Below, one piece after another: positions 63,547-64,000 of a stretch of 64,000 bases of DNA. Where the stretch lies: assembly GCF_001678945.1 (NCBI RefSeq), contig NZ_CP015124.1:1054001-1118000 (forward strand), in the 5' to 3' direction. Below the pieces are notes generated by a model. It saw nothing but the letters and a program-made list of their open reading frames with translations. It had not been told where the DNA came from and did no database searches. This DNA is from Phaeobacter gallaeciensis. Lineage in GTDB: Bacteria; Pseudomonadota; Alphaproteobacteria; Rhodobacterales; Rhodobacteraceae. A program made the position numbers and the translations under genes. Positions within the stretch are counted from its first letter, which is position 1. Every line of letters begins with the position of its first letter.

Positions 63547-64000
63547 ATGAGGATCGATATCTTCCGTACTGAGCAGGCGCGACATGCCGATGGCAGCTTT
63601 CACCCCGGATGGAAAAGGATGTCATTGACCGGACTCTTCGCCGCAATAACAGCGTTGATAATCCCCGGCAGTGTCCTTTCGCAGGACACAGATGACCTCG
63701 CCAAGCAACTTGCCAATCCGGTCGCAGATCTGATCAGCGTACCGCTTCAGTTCAATTACGATCGCTATGGCGGCCATACTGATCGGTATCTCCTGAACAT
63801 CCAACCGGTCATCCCCTTTGATCTTGGGGATGACTTGAACCTGATAACGCGCACGATAATACCTGTCGTCTCTCTGGATGGGCCTGGCATCAACCAGAAT
63901 GGCGTCGGCGACATTGTCCAGAGCTTCTTCTTGTCACCGAAGGTACCCACGGCGGGGGGCTGGATCTGGGGGGCCGGTCCGGTGTTCCTCTACCCCACTG
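63547..64000 (+). CDS. outer-membrane-type protein, partial (cut by window end)
   Basis: At least 151 codons, open at the right edge. After a start near 63547 (or ATG 63619), a signal-peptide-like helix (LTGLFAAITALIIPGSVLSQ) leads to DTDDLAKQLANPVADLISVP and then LQFNYDRYGGHTDRYLLNIQPVIPFDLGDD. These alternating beta-strand-like segments resemble the phenol-degradation MetA-like/porin-type beta-barrel family. Later strands are outside the window. Function cannot be given; outer-membrane location is inferred. Confidence 0.7.
   Translation, partial: MRIDIFRTEQARHADGSFHPGWKRMSLTGLFAAITALIIPGSVLSQDTDDLAKQLANPVADLISVPLQFNYDRYGGHTDRYLLNIQPVIPFDLGDDLNLITRTIIPVVSLDGPGINQNGVGDIVQSFFLSPKVPTAGGWIWGAGPVFLYPT

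Overview
The window looks like a chromosome segment of a marine alphaproteobacterium of the Roseobacter group (Rhodobacteraceae). The grounds are a GC-rich composition, Rhodobacteraceae-like proteins throughout, a cobinamide-salvage CbiZ inside a B12 uptake operon, a short alphaproteobacterial flagellin, and many 4-nt ATGA-type gene overlaps. No rRNA, tRNA or CRISPR array was recognised. All assignments come from reading motifs by eye; no database search was run.

Layout. 0-7.4 kb: a hypothetical gene, a CpXC protein, an O-methyltransferase with a thioesterase, a DUF2202 ferritin-like protein, a GcvA-type LysR divergent from asparagine synthetase, and an exported rhodanese. 7.6-14.4 kb: a redox/electrophile-handling cluster (aldo/keto reductase, two cupins, a Rossmann reductase, a cysteine-free carboxymuconolactone decarboxylase-like protein, LysR, zinc alcohol dehydrogenase, cyclophilin-like protein). 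Several of its products carry export signals. 14.5-22.5 kb: a complete cobalamin uptake operon on the minus strand (btuB-btuF-btuC-btuD-cbiZ-small ORF-exbB-exbD-exbD-tonB) behind a cobalamin riboswitch, so outer-membrane receptor, energising complex, ABC importer and salvage enzyme are co-expressed. 22.9-26.0 kb: an Lrp-type regulator divergent from a zinc alcohol dehydrogenase and an aromatic-type aminotransferase. 26.2-29.1 kb: an RTX-like protein built from 501-bp tandem repeats.

30-35 kb: a LysR regulator divergent from dabB-dabA, a proton-driven inorganic-carbon pump. 35.3-40 kb: two small exported Cys proteins with gene debris between them, a Crp/Fnr regulator and a FecBCD-type metal/siderophore ABC importer. 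40.2-50.5 kb: a copper and c-type cytochrome region (CueR, CopA and CopZ with two facing CueR-like operators; DsbA-like protein; four cytochromes c including a Met-rich cytochrome c'; a 40-codon gene linked by 4-nt overlaps; a SHOCT protein; a two-component system; a Met/His-rich EF-hand protein).

50.6-55.8 kb is a mobile, decayed zone. It has an IS3-type element broken by two short palindromic insertions, an IS1182-type element with two frameshifts, two pairs of imperfect repeats and a lone flagellin gene. 55.9-64 kb: an exported D-aminoacylase-type amidohydrolase, an ABC membrane domain without ATPase, a membrane-anchored alpha/beta hydrolase, a Tat-type amidohydrolase and the start of an outer-membrane-type protein cut by the window end.
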